The notes under the pieces are model-generated. The model saw only the letters and a program-made list of their open reading frames with translations. It was not told where the DNA came from and made no database searches. This document shows, in pieces, positions 4,962 to 5,498 of a DNA stretch of 5,498 nt. Source of the stretch: Kiritimatiellia bacterium (GTDB lineage: Bacteria > Verrucomicrobiota > Kiritimatiellia > RFP12 > UBA1067); contig JAFPNP010000325.1 in the NCBI GenBank assembly GCA_017411125.1, positions 1-5,498 on the forward strand, given 5' to 3'. The translations under genes were made by a program, and so were the position numbers. How positions within the stretch are numbered: position 1 is the stretch's first letter; each line of letters starts with the position of its first letter.

Positions 4962-5498
4962 CTACTTTATGTCGAAAAAGGTCTTGAGCATCTCCGGCGC
5001 CATTTTGAGTTTGAAATTCTCGCCCAGTTCCGCGGCGGGATTGTACGCCGCGAGGTCTGCGCGCTTGTCAAGTCTGCGGTATTCGTCAAGGCCGATCTCG
5101 AAACTGACACGCGTCTTGATTTCGCTGCCGGGTCCCGCAGGGATATCCTTGCCGCCTATGGAGACAGTATCTCCCTTGCGTACGTCGGTCATGACGAACT
5201 TCATGCCGCCGTCGCGGAAGCGCTCGATCGTGGCCAGGCGCTTTCCGGGCGCGGATAGACCCTTCAGGGCAAAAGGAACGCCGTCTTTCGCAAGCGCTTT
5301 GCCGATGCTGTCGTATACCGCATCGTGCGCATTCTTCCCGAGTATGCCCGCGATTATGCCCACGCGCGTCTTGTTTGCCTTGTCCAGCGACGCGAACGTG
5401 GCGTTCTGGTCGGCGGTCGCGAACCTTGCGAGCTGGTCGAGCGCCTCCTTCGGATCGGCGGAAAGCTTGCCGAATCCGAGAAGCTCGACCTCAAGACG
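4962..5498 (-). CDS. Unrecognised protein, C-terminal 178 codons only (5' end beyond window)
   Basis: The frame is open from the right edge to a TAG at 4964-4962 and gives 178 residues with no membrane span and no signal visible in this part. The sequence is charged and of ordinary composition, for example LSADPKEALDQLARFATADQ near the left end and AAELGENFKLKMAPEMLKTF near the C terminus. A GTG at 5363 could act as a start, but the upstream 45 codons read as continuous, protein-like sequence and no ribosome site precedes the GTG, so the gene most likely begins outside the window. I do not recognise a family. The central KGDTVSIGGKDIPAGPGSEI resembles a beta-rich segment. A probable terminator follows directly, so this gene is likely not co-transcribed with the kinase. 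Confidence 0.75.
   Translation of the reverse strand, partial: RLEVELLGFGKLSADPKEALDQLARFATADQNATFASLDKANKTRVGIIAGILGKNAHDAVYDSIGKALAKDGVPFALKGLSAPGKRLATIERFRDGGMKFVMTDVRKGDTVSIGGKDIPAGPGSEIKTRVSFEIGLDEYRRLDKRADLAAYNPAAELGENFKLKMAPEMLKTFFDIK

Noticed and set aside
4962..5363. GTG at 5363 as the start of the right-edge gene
   Set aside because: The same frame continues upstream to the window edge with normal protein-like codons and no ribosome site precedes the GTG.

Overview
The window looks like a chromosomal segment of an anaerobic, fairly GC-rich bacterium. All four protein genes I can support are on the minus strand, so transcription runs from high to low coordinates. The oxygen-sensitive class III ribonucleotide reductase points to an anaerobe. 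The membrane Ser/Thr kinase with long Val-Thr-Asn repeats and the GxDLY-type SGNH hydrolase suggest the Planctomycetota/Verrucomicrobiota/Lentisphaerota/Kiritimatiellota (PVC) group, perhaps a gut or rumen member. That placement is inference from gene content, not from a marker gene.

Layout in order of transcription: (1) 5498-4962, the C-terminal 178 codons of an unrecognised protein whose start lies beyond the right edge, followed by a hairpin terminator (about 4909-4956). (2) A near-consensus sigma70-type promoter (TTGACA, 18 bp, TGCTATAAT; 4856-4885) drives a two-gene operon. Its first gene is a transmembrane Hanks-type kinase (4830-2920), whose outer part has a five-unit decapeptide repeat and then a domain that resembles glycerophosphodiester phosphodiesterase (GDPD) but has lost nearly all of its catalytic and metal-binding residues. 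Its second gene is a secreted SGNH/GDSL hydrolase (2923-1796), joined to the kinase by an ATGA stop/start overlap. (3) A 464-base intergenic region (1332-1795) holds five copies of a palindromic unit at an exact 22-bp period. It then holds a probable nrdD promoter with two NrdR-type boxes about three helical turns apart. (4) 1331-1 encodes the first 443 residues of the anaerobic ribonucleoside-triphosphate reductase NrdD, which runs off the left edge.

How they may work together: the kinase and hydrolase look like a sensor and a cell-envelope enzyme made together. I infer that the extracytoplasmic pseudo-GDPD domain senses an envelope or polyol-phosphate ligand and signals through the cytoplasmic kinase, while the SGNH enzyme acts on an ester outside the cytoplasm. 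nrdD is a separate unit, probably controlled by the NrdR nucleotide sensor. The two observations most worth following are the kinase/pseudo-GDPD fusion with its coupled hydrolase, and the 22-bp palindromic array.
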